From assembly GCF_030129945.1 (NCBI RefSeq), contig NZ_JARRAF010000012.1:1-64000 (forward strand): a DNA stretch of 64,000 nucleotides, in the 5' to 3' direction. The notes below the pieces were generated by a model that saw only the letters and a program-made list of their open reading frames with translations, was not told the DNA's origin and ran no database searches. Every line of letters starts with the position of its first letter. The first letter of the stretch is position 1. Below are positions 23,811 through 32,586 of the stretch, piece after piece. The translations under genes and the position numbers were made by a program. This DNA comes from Parachitinimonas caeni. Its GTDB lineage: Bacteria; Pseudomonadota; Gammaproteobacteria; Burkholderiales; Chitinimonadaceae.

Positions 23811-25271
23811 ATGGAACTCACAGATGCAGCCTGCTACGCGGCATTTCTCTCGCACGACCGCAAATTCGACGGCCGCTTTTTCATCGGCGTCGCTTCGACC
23901 GGTGTGTATTGCCGCCCCGTTTGTTCGGTGCGTACGCCCAAGCCCGAAAACTGCAGTTACTACCCGAGTGCGGCGGCGGCCGAGCGTCAGGGCTTTCGGC
24001 CATGTTTGAAATGCCGTCCAGAACTGGCACCGGGTTTGGCGCCAGTCGATGCGGGCGGCCGCTACGCCAAAGTGGCAGCGCGGTTGATCGAATCGGGCTT
24101 TCTGGCCGATCACAACTGCCCGCAGCTGGCTGCCCGGCTGGGAATCACCGATCGCCATCTACGGCGCATCTTTGCCGAGCAGTTTGGGGCATCGCCGATT
24201 GAATATGCCCAGTCGCAGCGCCTGCTCAATGCCAAGCGGCTGTTGATGGATACCGACCTGCCATTGTTGCAGGTGGCGCATGAGGCCGGCTTCAGCAGCC
24301 TGCGCCGATTCAATGAAATGTTCTGCGATCGTTACCGCTTGTCGCCCAGCGAGATCCGGCAGCGACAGCAGGCCGGGTCGGCTCTGCCGGCTTCCCTGCA
24401 ATTCCGTCTGGCTTATCGGCCACCCTATGACTGGGACTGGATGATGAACTTTATGGCCAGTCGTGCCATGAAAGGTCTGGAGACGGTCGAGGCAGGGAGC
24501 TATGTGCGCAGCCTGACGATCATGCAGGGGGGCAAGGCGCATCCTGGCTGGGTGCGGGTGACACCCGAGCCCACACAATCGCGGGTAGTGGTCGAGGTAT
24601 CCGCAGGGCTAAGCCCGGTGGTGCCCGAAGTATTGGCGCAGATGCGGCAACTGTTCGATCTCGATGCGGAGCCGCAAGACATCGCCGAGGTGCTGGGTGA
24701 GCTGGCTTTACCCCGGCCGGGGCTACGTCTGCCAGGCGCGGTGGGTGGTTTCGAGTTCGCTGTGCGGGCGGTGCTGGAACAGCAGGTTAGCGTCAAAGCT
24801 GCGGCGACACTGGCTGGCCGCCTGATAGAGCGCTGCGGCGAGGTTATTGAAACGCCGTTTGCCGGTGTCTGCCGCTTGTTTCCCAGTGCCGAGGCCGTAG
24901 CGGCCCTGCCGGTTGAAGTGTTGCGCGAGATCGGTTTGAGTCGGCAACGGGCGCACTGTCTGCACACCCTGGCCAGCCAGCAGGCGCAGGGATTGCTGAG
25001 GCTGGATTTTGTGGTGGATGTCGAAGCAGCCATCACGCGGCTCACCGAGTTGCCGGGTATCGGCATCTGGACCGCGACTTACATTGCCATGCGTGCCTGG
25101 GGTTGGCCGGATGCTTTTCTGGCGACGGACCTCATCATCCGGCAACGGTTTGCCGGATATAAACCCATAGATATTGAGCGTCATGCAGAACGTTGGCGGC
25201 CCTGGCGGTCTTATGCCGTGTTGCATCTGTGGCAAGGCACCCCAATCCGGTTGACCGAGCCAGGGCTCTAG
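23811..25271 (+). CDS. Ada N-terminal/AraC/AlkA fusion DNA repair protein
   Basis: This 486-residue protein has three parts. Residues 1-75 are an Ada-type zinc/methyl-acceptor domain (TGVYCRPVCSVR, CLKCRPE). About 85-190 is an AraC helix-turn-helix pair. About 200-485 is an AlkA-like 3-methyladenine glycosylase with a helix-hairpin-helix (ELPGIGIWTATYIA) and a catalytic-type Asp in DAFLATD. It senses and removes alkylation damage. The next gene is an Ogt-type methyltransferase, supporting an alkylation-repair pair. No clear ribosome site is seen; a start at 23760 is possible. The TAG stop is formed by the end of a MITE. Confidence 0.88.
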   Translation: MELTDAACYAAFLSHDRKFDGRFFIGVASTGVYCRPVCSVRTPKPENCSYYPSAAAAERQGFRPCLKCRPELAPGLAPVDAGGRYAKVAARLIESGFLADHNCPQLAARLGITDRHLRRIFAEQFGASPIEYAQSQRLLNAKRLLMDTDLPLLQVAHEAGFSSLRRFNEMFCDRYRLSPSEIRQRQQAGSALPASLQFRLAYRPPYDWDWMMNFMASRAMKGLETVEAGSYVRSLTIMQGGKAHPGWVRVTPEPTQSRVVVEVSAGLSPVVPEVLAQMRQLFDLDAEPQDIAEVLGELALPRPGLRLPGAVGGFEFAVRAVLEQQVSVKAAATLAGRLIERCGEVIETPFAGVCRLFPSAEAVAALPVEVLREIGLSRQRAHCLHTLASQQAQGLLRLDFVVDVEAAITRLTELPGIGIWTATYIAMRAWGWPDAFLATDLIIRQRFAGYKPIDIERHAERWRPWRSYAVLHLWQGTPIRLTEPGL

Positions 25272-25460
25272 GTTCTGTTGACCTCAGGTTTACCGTCGCG
25301 CCAGATCGATTTTTGGGGCAGGGCTATACCCGTAAGGAGTAGGCCGTGGATGGTAAGGGCCAAAGCCCCAACCACCACGCACGACAGGGTGAGCGCGGTT
25401 TAGCGGGCTAAACACGCGAACCCTGACGACGCCTCGCCCCAAAAATCGACCCGGCCCGAA
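25268..25460. repeat. MITE-like element, left end intact
   Basis: It begins CTAGGTTCTGTTGACCTCAGG, and that CTAG contains the stop codon of the upstream repair gene. Inside lie arms ATTTTTGGGGC and GCCCCAAAAAT, a GGTAAGGGCCAAAGCCCC hairpin and TTTAGCGGGCTAAA. The right terminal repeat is lost after GACCCGGCCCGAAG. It corresponds to one half of the larger element at 45418-45730. It ends about 16 bases before the ogt start. Confidence 0.8.
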
Positions 25461-25476
25461 GTTAAGGAGAAAAATC

Positions 25477-25965
25477 ATGTGGTATGCACGCTTTTACACC
25501 CGGCTGGGCAGCATGTTGGCGTTGGCGGGGCCTGATGGCCTCTTGGGCCTGTATTTTGCCGATCAGAAGTACCTGCCATCTTTGGCGGACGCGGTGGAGA
25601 TGCCCAGCCACCCCATGCTGCGGCAGGCGCAGGCACAGCTCAATGCCTGGCTGGCAGGGGATATCGAGACTTTCGATCTGCCGCTGGCACCGCAGGGAAC
25701 GCTTTTGCAGCAGCAAGTCTGGCAAGCCCTGCAGTCAATTCCGGCCGGCCAGACCTGGACCTATCTGCAGCTGGCCCGCCATGTTGGCCGCGAGCGGGCG
25801 GTTCGTGCGGTGGCGCAGGCGGTGGCCCGTAATCCGCTGATCATCGTGGTGCCTTGCCATCGCGTCATTGGCACCAATGGCAGTCTCACCGGCTTTGCGG
25901 CAGGCATTGAACGAAAGCGTGCCTTGCTTGATCGCGAGCAGCCCGCACTGGCCATTGCCTGCTGA
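25477..25965 (+). CDS. ogt: methylated-DNA--protein-cysteine methyltransferase
   Basis: This 162-residue protein has the active-site motif VVPCHRVIG, preceded by the conserved QQQVWQALQSIPAGQT helix and AVRAVAQAVARNP. The Cys accepts the methyl group from O6-methylguanine. AAGGAG lies just before the ATG, at the edge of the MITE remnant. It sits directly after the Ada-AlkA gene, so the two may once have been cotranscribed before the element inserted. Confidence 0.9.
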   Translation: MWYARFYTRLGSMLALAGPDGLLGLYFADQKYLPSLADAVEMPSHPMLRQAQAQLNAWLAGDIETFDLPLAPQGTLLQQQVWQALQSIPAGQTWTYLQLARHVGRERAVRAVAQAVARNPLIIVVPCHRVIGTNGSLTGFAAGIERKRALLDREQPALAIAC

Positions 25966-26001
25966 TTGGCCCTTTTTCCTTCAACGAGAAACCAAACAAT
26001 C

Positions 26002-26895
26002 ATGAAAACTCGTGATATTGCCGAAATGCTGATACTGGCTGCCCTGTGGGGGGCCTCTTTTATGTTCATGCGGCTGGCGGCGCCCGAATTCGGCCCAGTA
26101 GTACTGATTGAGCTGCGCGTGGCGCTGGCGGCACTCTGTCTGATACCGGTGCTGTGGTGGCGGCGGGGACAGATTCACCTCAAGGGTAACTGGCCGGCGT
26201 TAGCCATTGTGGGCATTACCAACTCGGCTTTGCCCTTCTGCCTGCTGGCCTTTGCCACACTGTATGTGACCGGCGGATTCGCGTCGATCCTGAATGCGAC
26301 AACGCCACTCTGGGGGGCGGCAATTGCCTGGATATGGTTGGGCGATCGGCTTAGCGGCAGCCGTGTAGTGGGTCTGCTGGTGGGGTTTTGCGGTGTCTTG
26401 CTGCTGGTTTGGAACAAACTTCACTTCAGCGCAGGAGGCGCGGCCCTGGCGGTGCCTGCCGCCTTGCTGGCAACGTCGATGTATGGCTTCGCAGCCAACT
26501 ACACCAAACAGCGGCTGACAGGTGTCAATTCGCTGGCTGTTGCAACCGGCAGTCTGATCTGCGCCGCGCTGTTACTGCTTCCAGCTGCCATCGCACTCTG
26601 GCCCCAGCATCCGGTCTCGGCACGGGCCTGGATGGCCGTCATCATCATGGCCATCGCTTCCACGGGGTTGGCCTATATCTTGTATTTCCGCCTGTTGGCG
26701 CGCATCGGGCCGGCCAAGGTGATGACGGTTACTTTTCTGATTCCCTTGTTTGGCGTGCTCTGGGGAGCGCTGTTCCTGAATGAACAGCCCACGCTGAATA
26801 TGCTGGCGGGTAGCCTGGTGATTCTGCTGGGTACCGCCTTGGCTGCGGGCCTGGTCAGTCTGCCCGGCAAATTGGCGACCGCCCGCAGCGGATGA
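26002..26895 (+). CDS. EamA/DMT-family permease
   Basis: This 297-residue membrane protein has about ten helices in two EamA halves. The first reads MLILAALWGASFMFMRLAAPEFGP, the usual opening of the family. The ATG at 26002 is chosen over an upstream in-frame start. Its stop overlaps the next gene's ATG. The substrate is unknown. Confidence 0.85.
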   Translation: MKTRDIAEMLILAALWGASFMFMRLAAPEFGPVVLIELRVALAALCLIPVLWWRRGQIHLKGNWPALAIVGITNSALPFCLLAFATLYVTGGFASILNATTPLWGAAIAWIWLGDRLSGSRVVGLLVGFCGVLLLVWNKLHFSAGGAALAVPAALLATSMYGFAANYTKQRLTGVNSLAVATGSLICAALLLLPAAIALWPQHPVSARAWMAVIIMAIASTGLAYILYFRLLARIGPAKVMTVTFLIPLFGVLWGALFLNEQPTLNMLAGSLVILLGTALAAGLVSLPGKLATARSG

Positions 26896-28091
26896 TGCGA
26901 CGACGTTTCTGGCTCGTGCTGGCGGTGTTGCTGGCCTGGATTGGCCTCGCGGCATGCAGCCGACCGCCGGCTGCGCTGCCCCATGATGCCTACATCTGGC
27001 AGCGGCAGTGGCGTCCGGCTTTGTTGCAGTCGATGGCTAGCTCTGCCGGGGCGATCCGGCAGTGGCGGGTGCTGGCGGCGGAGTCCGATCGCCGGGGGCG
27101 CTTGCAACCGGTGGCGTTTGATGCGGCGGCACTCAGGCAGAGCGGGCGACCCGTGGTACTGGTGGTTCGCATCGACGGCCAGCTGTCACAGCTGAACCTG
27201 AACACGTTGCGGCAGCAGATGACCCAGCTGTTGGCGCAGTGGCGGCAAACCGGGTTGGCTTTGTCCGGCCTGGAAATCGACCATGATTGCGCCACCGCCC
27301 GTTTGAGTGCCTATGCCGATTTCCTGGCGCAGCTGAAACCTGCGCTGGCGGGCTTGCCGCTATCGATCACTGCTTTACCGGCCTGGTTGGAAAGCGAGGC
27401 TTTGCCGGCAGTGTTGGGTCGGGTGGACGAAGTCGTGCTGCAGGTGCATGCGGTACGCAATCCGCGCCAGGGTTTGTTCGAATCGGACCAGGCCAGGCAA
27501 TGGCTGGAGCGGTTTGCGCGCTACGACAAGCCCTTTCGCGTGGCGCTGCCGGCCTATGGTAGCCGCATTGGTTTTGATGCTGCGGGTGAGGTCGCTGCCG
27601 TGACCAGCGAAGCGCCCGGCAGGCGGGCGGGGGTGATTGAGCGCGAGCTGGTGGTAGAACCGCTTGCTGTCGCACGCTTGTTGCAAGGCTTGCAGCAGAA
27701 ACATCCGGCCAACCTGCAGGGCGTTGTCTGGTTTCGTCTGCCAACGGCTGAAGACCAACGCGCCTGGAGTCTGTCAGGCTGGTTGCGGGTGGTGCAGGGG
27801 CAACCACTGCAAGCCGAGCCGGTGCCGCTGTTAGAGGCTGGTGATGTGCCTGGGCTGTATAACCTGATACTGCTCAATCGCGGCAATGTGGATGCCGGTT
27901 TGCCGCCGGTTATCCAGGCGCCAGCCAGTTGTGAGCTGGCCGATGCCTTGGCGGGGTATTCATTGCAGCTGACCCCGGCTGGCTGGCAATTCGAACGCCA
28001 GCAGGCGGGTCTGCTGGCTCCGGGCATGAAGCAAAGGGTGGGCTGGCTACGCTGCGCCAGTCCACCCAGTCTGAAGTGGCCGGCGGTTTGA
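26892..28091 (+). CDS. DUF3142 lipoprotein
   Basis: This 399-residue protein has a lipoprotein signal (LLAWIGLAACSR). The body fits DUF3142: PHDAYIWQRQW near the start, LSGLEIDHDCATARLSAYADFL, and PLSITALPAWL. The central part looks like a TIM-barrel glycosidase-like fold with an acidic EIDHD. ATGATG overlaps the EamA stop, so it is translationally coupled. Role is unknown. Confidence 0.8.
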   Translation: MMRRRFWLVLAVLLAWIGLAACSRPPAALPHDAYIWQRQWRPALLQSMASSAGAIRQWRVLAAESDRRGRLQPVAFDAAALRQSGRPVVLVVRIDGQLSQLNLNTLRQQMTQLLAQWRQTGLALSGLEIDHDCATARLSAYADFLAQLKPALAGLPLSITALPAWLESEALPAVLGRVDEVVLQVHAVRNPRQGLFESDQARQWLERFARYDKPFRVALPAYGSRIGFDAAGEVAAVTSEAPGRRAGVIERELVVEPLAVARLLQGLQQKHPANLQGVVWFRLPTAEDQRAWSLSGWLRVVQGQPLQAEPVPLLEAGDVPGLYNLILLNRGNVDAGLPPVIQAPASCELADALAGYSLQLTPAGWQFERQQAGLLAPGMKQRVGWLRCASPPSLKWPAV

Positions 28092-28185
28092 TCACGCTGG
28101 CCCGGCTGACGATGGGGTGATTGGGAAGCGTGGCAATGAGTTGATCAGCGCCCATTCGTCAGGGCCAATACCCGGATCAACAGTC

Positions 28186-28211
28186 AAAAGCCCGCATTGC
28201 AGCGGGCTTTT
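28186..28211. terminator. bidirectional terminator
   Basis: AAAAGCCCGC-ATTGCA-GCGGGCTTTT lies between convergent genes. The A-run and T-run let it work on both strands. Confidence 0.8.
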
Positions 28212-28248
28212 GATTTGAACGCCAATCAAATGCGCAATCAAATAATTT

Positions 28249-29091
28249 CTAGAAAAACAGAATATCCTTGGTGACTCTGCTGCCGGTAATCTGCTTGATT
28301 GCATCGACACTGAAGTAATTCACACTACCCAGCGACTGCCCTAACTCATTGAAATACTGATCTTGTACCGTAAGCGCTTTTAGTTGCAGCGTGTAGAGCA
28401 TTTTCAGCACGGGGTCGTCGCTATTGGGGTCCAGCCAGTCGGCGGTGATCAAAGGCTGCATAGCCGGGCGATCTGCCTGAACCAGCCAGACTTTTGAGGC
28501 CGAGGCAATCCAGACAAAATTACGCAGTTTGTAATTGCCGTCATTTACCGAGAAATTACTATCTGCGCCTTTCCCGCCATTTTGCTCTACAAATTGCGCG
28601 TCATTCGGATATTCCTTGGCGTGGAAAACAATACCGAAATCCTTAAGGCCATCGTGCTCGAATGAAAAAATATGGCCATGAAACAGATCGTTTTTTGAAA
28701 AGCTGATCTGATAGCCTTTCTGAGCCATTCCGGTGCGAATCGTGTTGAATACTTGCTTGAAGTAGCGTTGCACCGATTCATCTTTGAATTGCCAAGGCTC
28801 ATGGCCGCCACCACTTCCCCAGTTTTTAACTTTGAGCGGTACCGACACGGTCAATCGGCCGGTTTGGTCCTGCCAGCCGTTCTTCAGGGTTTGTAGAAAG
28901 CCGGCACGATCCATTCCCATGGGCAAAGGCAGTACGCTGCCCAGACGCTGTGCGTAAGCGCCGCCCTCCTGTTTGATCATCTGATCCAATAAATTGGCGG
29001 CCAAAGCATTTCGCTCTGATGCGAGGGCCGGTTGCCAAGCCAATGAGGCCCAAAGTAAAACGCCAAGACCGCTGCTTGCTGCTTTAAACAT
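28249..29091 (-). CDS. secreted hypothetical protein
   Basis: This 280-residue protein has a Sec signal (MFKAASSGLGVLLWASLAW...ALAS). I do not recognise the family. The body has a mixed alpha/beta pattern with FGIVFHAKEYPND, KLRNFVWIASASKVWLVQ and a DAIKQITG near the end. The start at 29091 is preceded by GAAAGAAAAGAAGC. It is a stand-alone gene whose base composition is a little more AT-rich than its neighbours. Confidence 0.7.
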   Translation of the reverse strand: MFKAASSGLGVLLWASLAWQPALASERNALAANLLDQMIKQEGGAYAQRLGSVLPLPMGMDRAGFLQTLKNGWQDQTGRLTVSVPLKVKNWGSGGGHEPWQFKDESVQRYFKQVFNTIRTGMAQKGYQISFSKNDLFHGHIFSFEHDGLKDFGIVFHAKEYPNDAQFVEQNGGKGADSNFSVNDGNYKLRNFVWIASASKVWLVQADRPAMQPLITADWLDPNSDDPVLKMLYTLQLKALTVQDQYFNELGQSLGSVNYFSVDAIKQITGSRVTKDILFF

Positions 29092-29191
29092 GCTTCTTTT
29101 CTTTCGTTTGAAAACATTGATCGGGTAAGCACCCGGGAAAATCCTCCGACGCACGGCCTGGCCGGTGTGGGGGGGGCGTGCGCCGTCTCGC

Positions 29192-29818
29192 TTACTTTTG
29201 CTTGAGCGCGGCGACGGATAGCCCGGATGCAACGAAGGTGAGCCCCGCTCCGATATTCAGGCCGGCAATGACACGCGGACGACCTTTGAGCCAATCGGAG
29301 AGCCGGGATGCCGACATGCCCATGGCCGCGAAGCCCATCGCCGTCAACAGCGCAAACCAGACGCCATAAATCAGCATCTGGATAGTCACGTCGCCCCTTG
29401 CCGGGTTCACAAATTGTGGAATAAACGCCAGGACGAACAGCCCGGGTTTGGGGTTGAGCGCTGCAGATAGAAAGCCCGTGGCGAAAATATGGCCAAGCGG
29501 CTTGTGCGCCGCCGGGGTGAATTCAATCAGGCTGCGTGCGCGCAGTACTTTGAAACCAAGGTACAGCAGGTAGCCGGCACCAATCAGCTTGACCAGCCAG
29601 AAGGCAATTGCGGAAGTCTGCATCAACAGCGTCAGGCCGAAGGTGGCGGCGGCAACATGGAACAGGATGCCCGCACCGGATGACAATCCGGAAATCAGCG
29701 CAGCGCGCCAACCCTGGCTCAGGCCACGGCCGATGGCCAGCAAATTGTCCGGACCGGGGGACAAGACAAGCAGAATGCAGGCAAGGGTATAAGCCAACCA
29801 GATTTCAAATGGAAACAT
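29192..29818 (-). CDS. LysE/RhtB-family exporter
   Basis: This 208-residue membrane protein with about six helices carries the LysE/RhtB signature LVLSPGPDNLLAIGRGLSQG and the GFLSAALNPKP motif. The family exports amino acids such as lysine, threonine and homoserine lactone; the substrate here is unassigned. Confidence 0.85.
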   Translation of the reverse strand: MFPFEIWLAYTLACILLVLSPGPDNLLAIGRGLSQGWRAALISGLSSGAGILFHVAAATFGLTLLMQTSAIAFWLVKLIGAGYLLYLGFKVLRARSLIEFTPAAHKPLGHIFATGFLSAALNPKPGLFVLAFIPQFVNPARGDVTIQMLIYGVWFALLTAMGFAAMGMSASRLSDWLKGRPRVIAGLNIGAGLTFVASGLSVAALKQK

Positions 29819-29940
29819 CGCGAGTCCTCTGTAGTGGATTGAGCGCTGCTGACGTTTCAGCGACGGGGTGGGTTGTTTTCATGCCAGCCCCTGCATGGGC
29901 GATACAGGTGGGCCCAAACCCCGCTGACATTGGCAAGCCG

Positions 29941-30093
29941 AATGTCAACAGAACCTAGGCTCTGTTGACGTAAGGTTTGCAGATCGCGTTTCGCCGGAAA
30001 ACGGCCTGAAACGCTAAACCGCGCTTACCCTGCCTCGCCCCGCCCCAAAACTCGGCCAGGCGCGCCTGTAAACCTTACGTTAACAGAACCTAG
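29941..30093. repeat. MITE-like elements, tandem at a shared CTAG
   Basis: A solo right end, AATGTCAACAGAACCTAG (29941-29958), abuts a complete 139-base element (29955-30093), and the two share CTAG. The full element has near-perfect ends: CTGTTGACGTAAGGTTTGCAG on the left, and CCTGTAAACCTTACG with TTAACAGAACCTAG on the right. Its last CTAG supplies the stop codon (30090-30092) of the hydrolase gene on the other strand. Confidence 0.85.
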
Positions 30094-31325
30094 TGTGCCG
30101 GTAACCAGCGCAACAGTTTACGTAGCACTCTGGGGTGGTTCAGCAGCGCCATGTGGTTCATGCGACAGGCGATCCACTGCGCCTCTTCCGCGAAGCTCAG
30201 GCTGCGTGAAGGATCGGTGTGCTGACCTAGTGCGCTAGGAAGCAACACCAGCCCGTCACCCAACAGGCGGGCCATCAGATCATTGCGTCGCGGGGCGGTG
30301 GTTGCGGCAATCGTGTGGCAGGCAACGCCTTCCGGTAGCGGCAGATGGCGCCGTTGGTCGGGTATGCGCTGGTATCGATCCTGGCCGTGCCAGTCTTCCG
30401 CCAGCACATGACCGTGACGCAAGTCGGTGATGCCTGCGCTACGGACCTGTCCTAGATTGGCGAACGGCGCGGCATAGGGCAGTTTGCGCAAGATGCCTTC
30501 CAGCCAGTTGCCGGCTTGTTCCAGCGGTGCGCCATGATGTGGCGTGCCCAGAAAGACAATATTCTTGAGCCGTTCCGGCCAATGCATGCCGGCCTGCTGT
30601 GCTTGATACACGGCACTGCGTATCAGGAGCCCGCCCATGCTATGGGCAAGCACAGAGATTTCCTGCACCGGCGTGGCCCAGTAGTCATGCAGGGTTTCGA
30701 GCTGGTTTGCCAGCTCCCAGCCGTTGTCGGAAATGTGCAAGCCGGAGTTGTAGCGCAGGTAAAGCGGCGTATAGCCGCGCGTCTTGGCCAGAACGCTGCC
30801 GTAATCATTGGCACCATCGTGATAGCCGGTATGCCATTGCAACTCGCTCATGCATAGGCCGTGAATCAGCAGCAGCACCTTGCTGCTGGCGACGTCAGGG
30901 TCGGGTGGTGATCGCCAGTCTATGGCCTGACCTTCATAACGGATGCTCATGCGGGTAGCCAGTGGATTGTTGGTCGCCGCCAGCTTGTCGCCCATGACAC
31001 CATTCAGGGCGGCGATTACTGATTCCCGTTGTGGACTGCCATCCTCACAGGGGAGATCAGGCTCGATCAGTGTTAATACGCTATCGACACCACTGCCCAC
31101 CATGCGCGTCAGTTCGTTGAAGGTTCGATAAAACATCCCGGTAATGCCTCGCGCTTGGCCGGGTTGTTCCCCGCCACGAAAACCGAGAGTGCTCCAGAAA
31201 GTCTGATGCAGTTCTTCTGCAATCTGGCTGGCGCCGAGCACTGCCTGGGTGGTCAACTGGGCGGCAGCGCGCAGATCGCTGGGGTGTAAATGTTTGCCTG
31301 AGCGATAGGCTGCAAACTTGCTCAT
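30090..31325 (-). CDS. alpha/beta hydrolase (lipase/esterase-like)
   Basis: This 411-residue protein has the nucleophile Ser229 in LAHSMGG, an oxyanion-side LLLIHGLCMSELQW, and a likely catalytic His near NHMALLNHPRVL. No signal peptide is evident. The first ~130 residues form a helical extension that is not part of the hydrolase core. The stop TAG is the terminal CTAG of a MITE, so the natural C-terminus may have been set by the insertion. Substrate is unknown; PHB depolymerase- and lipase-like proteins share this look. Confidence 0.8.
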   Translation of the reverse strand: MSKFAAYRSGKHLHPSDLRAAAQLTTQAVLGASQIAEELHQTFWSTLGFRGGEQPGQARGITGMFYRTFNELTRMVGSGVDSVLTLIEPDLPCEDGSPQRESVIAALNGVMGDKLAATNNPLATRMSIRYEGQAIDWRSPPDPDVASSKVLLLIHGLCMSELQWHTGYHDGANDYGSVLAKTRGYTPLYLRYNSGLHISDNGWELANQLETLHDYWATPVQEISVLAHSMGGLLIRSAVYQAQQAGMHWPERLKNIVFLGTPHHGAPLEQAGNWLEGILRKLPYAAPFANLGQVRSAGITDLRHGHVLAEDWHGQDRYQRIPDQRRHLPLPEGVACHTIAATTAPRRNDLMARLLGDGLVLLPSALGQHTDPSRSLSFAEEAQWIACRMNHMALLNHPRVLRKLLRWLPAH

Positions 31326-32000
31326 GGTCTATTGTCTCCTCTTATTCGACCAGAACCTCCCACCCCGATGCAGGCTAAGCTGCCTTAGCGACGCGGAGAG
31401 TTCCGGTTGGCCCCAATACAGGCTCCTTTGAAAAAGAACCCTGGTTTTATGCGGGTTCCGAGACTGATCCTACTCGCCTGAAGCCACTTAAGCATCTACT
31501 GATGCATGCTGCGGTGCAGCGATCCGACGGCTGATTCGCCAGTCTGTCGGGCGGTCTGGCGAACTCTTTCTGAGGTCGAGGTACGATGTAGCGGAGGGAT
31601 GATTGATGGCGCTGCGGCCCGAATGGCGTGTTTTGTTGTATCGACTGTTGTTTATGCAATTGACAATAAATGTATGAAAAATCAATTAATTAACGCTGGC
31701 TTGAGGCGTTTTTTATAAAAGAGTCATGGCCGATTGCGGCGCAAATTGTGCTGAATAGGACATATGTGTAAAATATTGGTCCGAAAGAATTTGGTTTCGT
31801 CAAGTGTGGCTTGTGCTGTATCGCAGCAAGACTTTATTCCCGTACCTGGTTTTATTCCACAGTTGTCGGTGGTTTTGTGTTTTCGATTACTTCTATTGAT
31901 ATAGCTGATATTTTTATGAATTGATGGGTGGGTATAAAAATAAATGCTGTGACGTTGGCGGAAGACAGTGCTTCCGCATTTTTAAGAAAGGGTAATTAAA
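31326..32000 (+). other. long AT-rich leader before the mini-pilin
   Basis: About 675 bases hold no convincing gene. From 31640 onward the region is strongly AT-rich. TTGACA at 31660-31665 with an AT-rich -10 region 17 bases on is a possible promoter. If used, it gives a leader of about 300 nt that ends in the hairpin at 31958-31984. I looked for a GEMM-type c-di-GMP riboswitch and did not find one. Confidence 0.4.
31958..31984 (+). terminator. terminator-like hairpin just upstream of the mini-pilin
   Basis: GCGGAAG (31958-31964), loop ACAGTG, CTTCCGC (31971-31977), then ATTTTT. It has the form of an intrinsic terminator but stands only about 17 bases before the pilin start codon, in the sense direction. 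It may attenuate the pilin transcript or end a separate small RNA. Confidence 0.6.
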
Positions 32001-32183
32001 ATGAAAAAGCTACAGGCCGGTTTTACTTTGATTGAGCTGATGATCGTAGTGGCGATCATCGGTATTCTGGCTGCGATTGCCATCCCCCAGTTCAGTGAGT
32101 ATCAGAAAAAGGGTCAGGACAAGGCTGCTCAGTCGGATGCCCGTAACTTTCTGACAACAGCCGCTGCCAATACATCGAGCTGA
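32001..32183 (+). CDS. short type IV prepilin-like protein (mini-pilin 1)
   Basis: This 60-residue protein has a 7-residue leader ending in Gly, then [20 protein letters not shown], the class III (type IV pilin) signal with Glu at +5. Cleavage by PilD would leave 53 residues with no globular head. After the N-terminal helix comes [17 protein letters not shown], close to the Geobacter PilA-N (mature ~61 residues), including the aromatic positions F1, F24 and Y27. The terminal TSS is followed directly by the stop. A ribosome site AGAAAGGG precedes the ATG. It is near-identical to the protein at 33179-33361. Confidence 0.88.
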   Translation: MKKLQAGFTLIELMIVVAIIGILAAIAIPQFSEYQKKGQDKAAQSDARNFLTTAAANTSS

Positions 32184-32232
32184 TTGTTTGAAATTTCCGG
32201 CTTCAAAGCCTAACAAAACAAGGGATTTAAAA

Positions 32233-32586
32233 ATGGAAAAGAAAACCAAACTGGTTATTCTGGGTGGTGTGGTTGCGCTGAATGTAAGTGGTGCTATTGC
32301 CGCTGATTTTGAGATTGGCGCGAAGGATGCTGAGCGTTCCAAGAAATTTGAAGCGTCTGCTACAGGTTTTGTAGTAAATGAATTTACTTTTACTGCTTCG
32401 AAAAATGTGGGTCTGATGGCCAATGAAGGCAAGACTGCAATTTCGGTACAGGCAGCCAATATCAAGGGTTCGCGCATTTTCGGCGGAAGCAGCAACGGTG
32501 GTGGTGGCATCAAGGCTTGCAAGGATGAGAGTGTTGCCAATCCTGAACCGAAAAAACCAACTACTGAAAACGACGGTTGCGCTTGA
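32233..32586 (+). CDS. exported mini-pilin partner protein 1
   Basis: This 117-residue protein has an N-terminal hydrophobic stretch (TKLVILGGVVALNVSGAIAA) that looks like a Sec signal, leaving about 95 residues. The core has FTFTASKNVGL, VQAANIKG and RIFGGSSNGGG. Two Cys residues (KAC and the C-terminal DGC) bracket a Pro/Lys-rich loop, like the disulfide D-region of type IV pilins. It starts 49 bases after mini-pilin 1. I infer the missing pilin head or an assembly partner; no family name is known to me. Confidence 0.75.
   Translation: MEKKTKLVILGGVVALNVSGAIAADFEIGAKDAERSKKFEASATGFVVNEFTFTASKNVGLMANEGKTAISVQAANIKGSRIFGGSSNGGGGIKACKDESVANPEPKKPTTENDGCA

Noticed and set aside
31506-31718. 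70-residue open frame in the leader before the mini-pilin
   Set aside because: No ribosome site and no coding-like composition; it crosses the change from GC-rich to AT-rich DNA.
31780-31830. Sigma-54 promoter for the mini-pilin
   Set aside because: A TGGC occurs but no GC at the proper -12 spacing.
31740-31957. GEMM (c-di-GMP) riboswitch upstream of the mini-pilin
   Set aside because: The conserved riboswitch core could not be found, although such switches control pilins in Geobacter.
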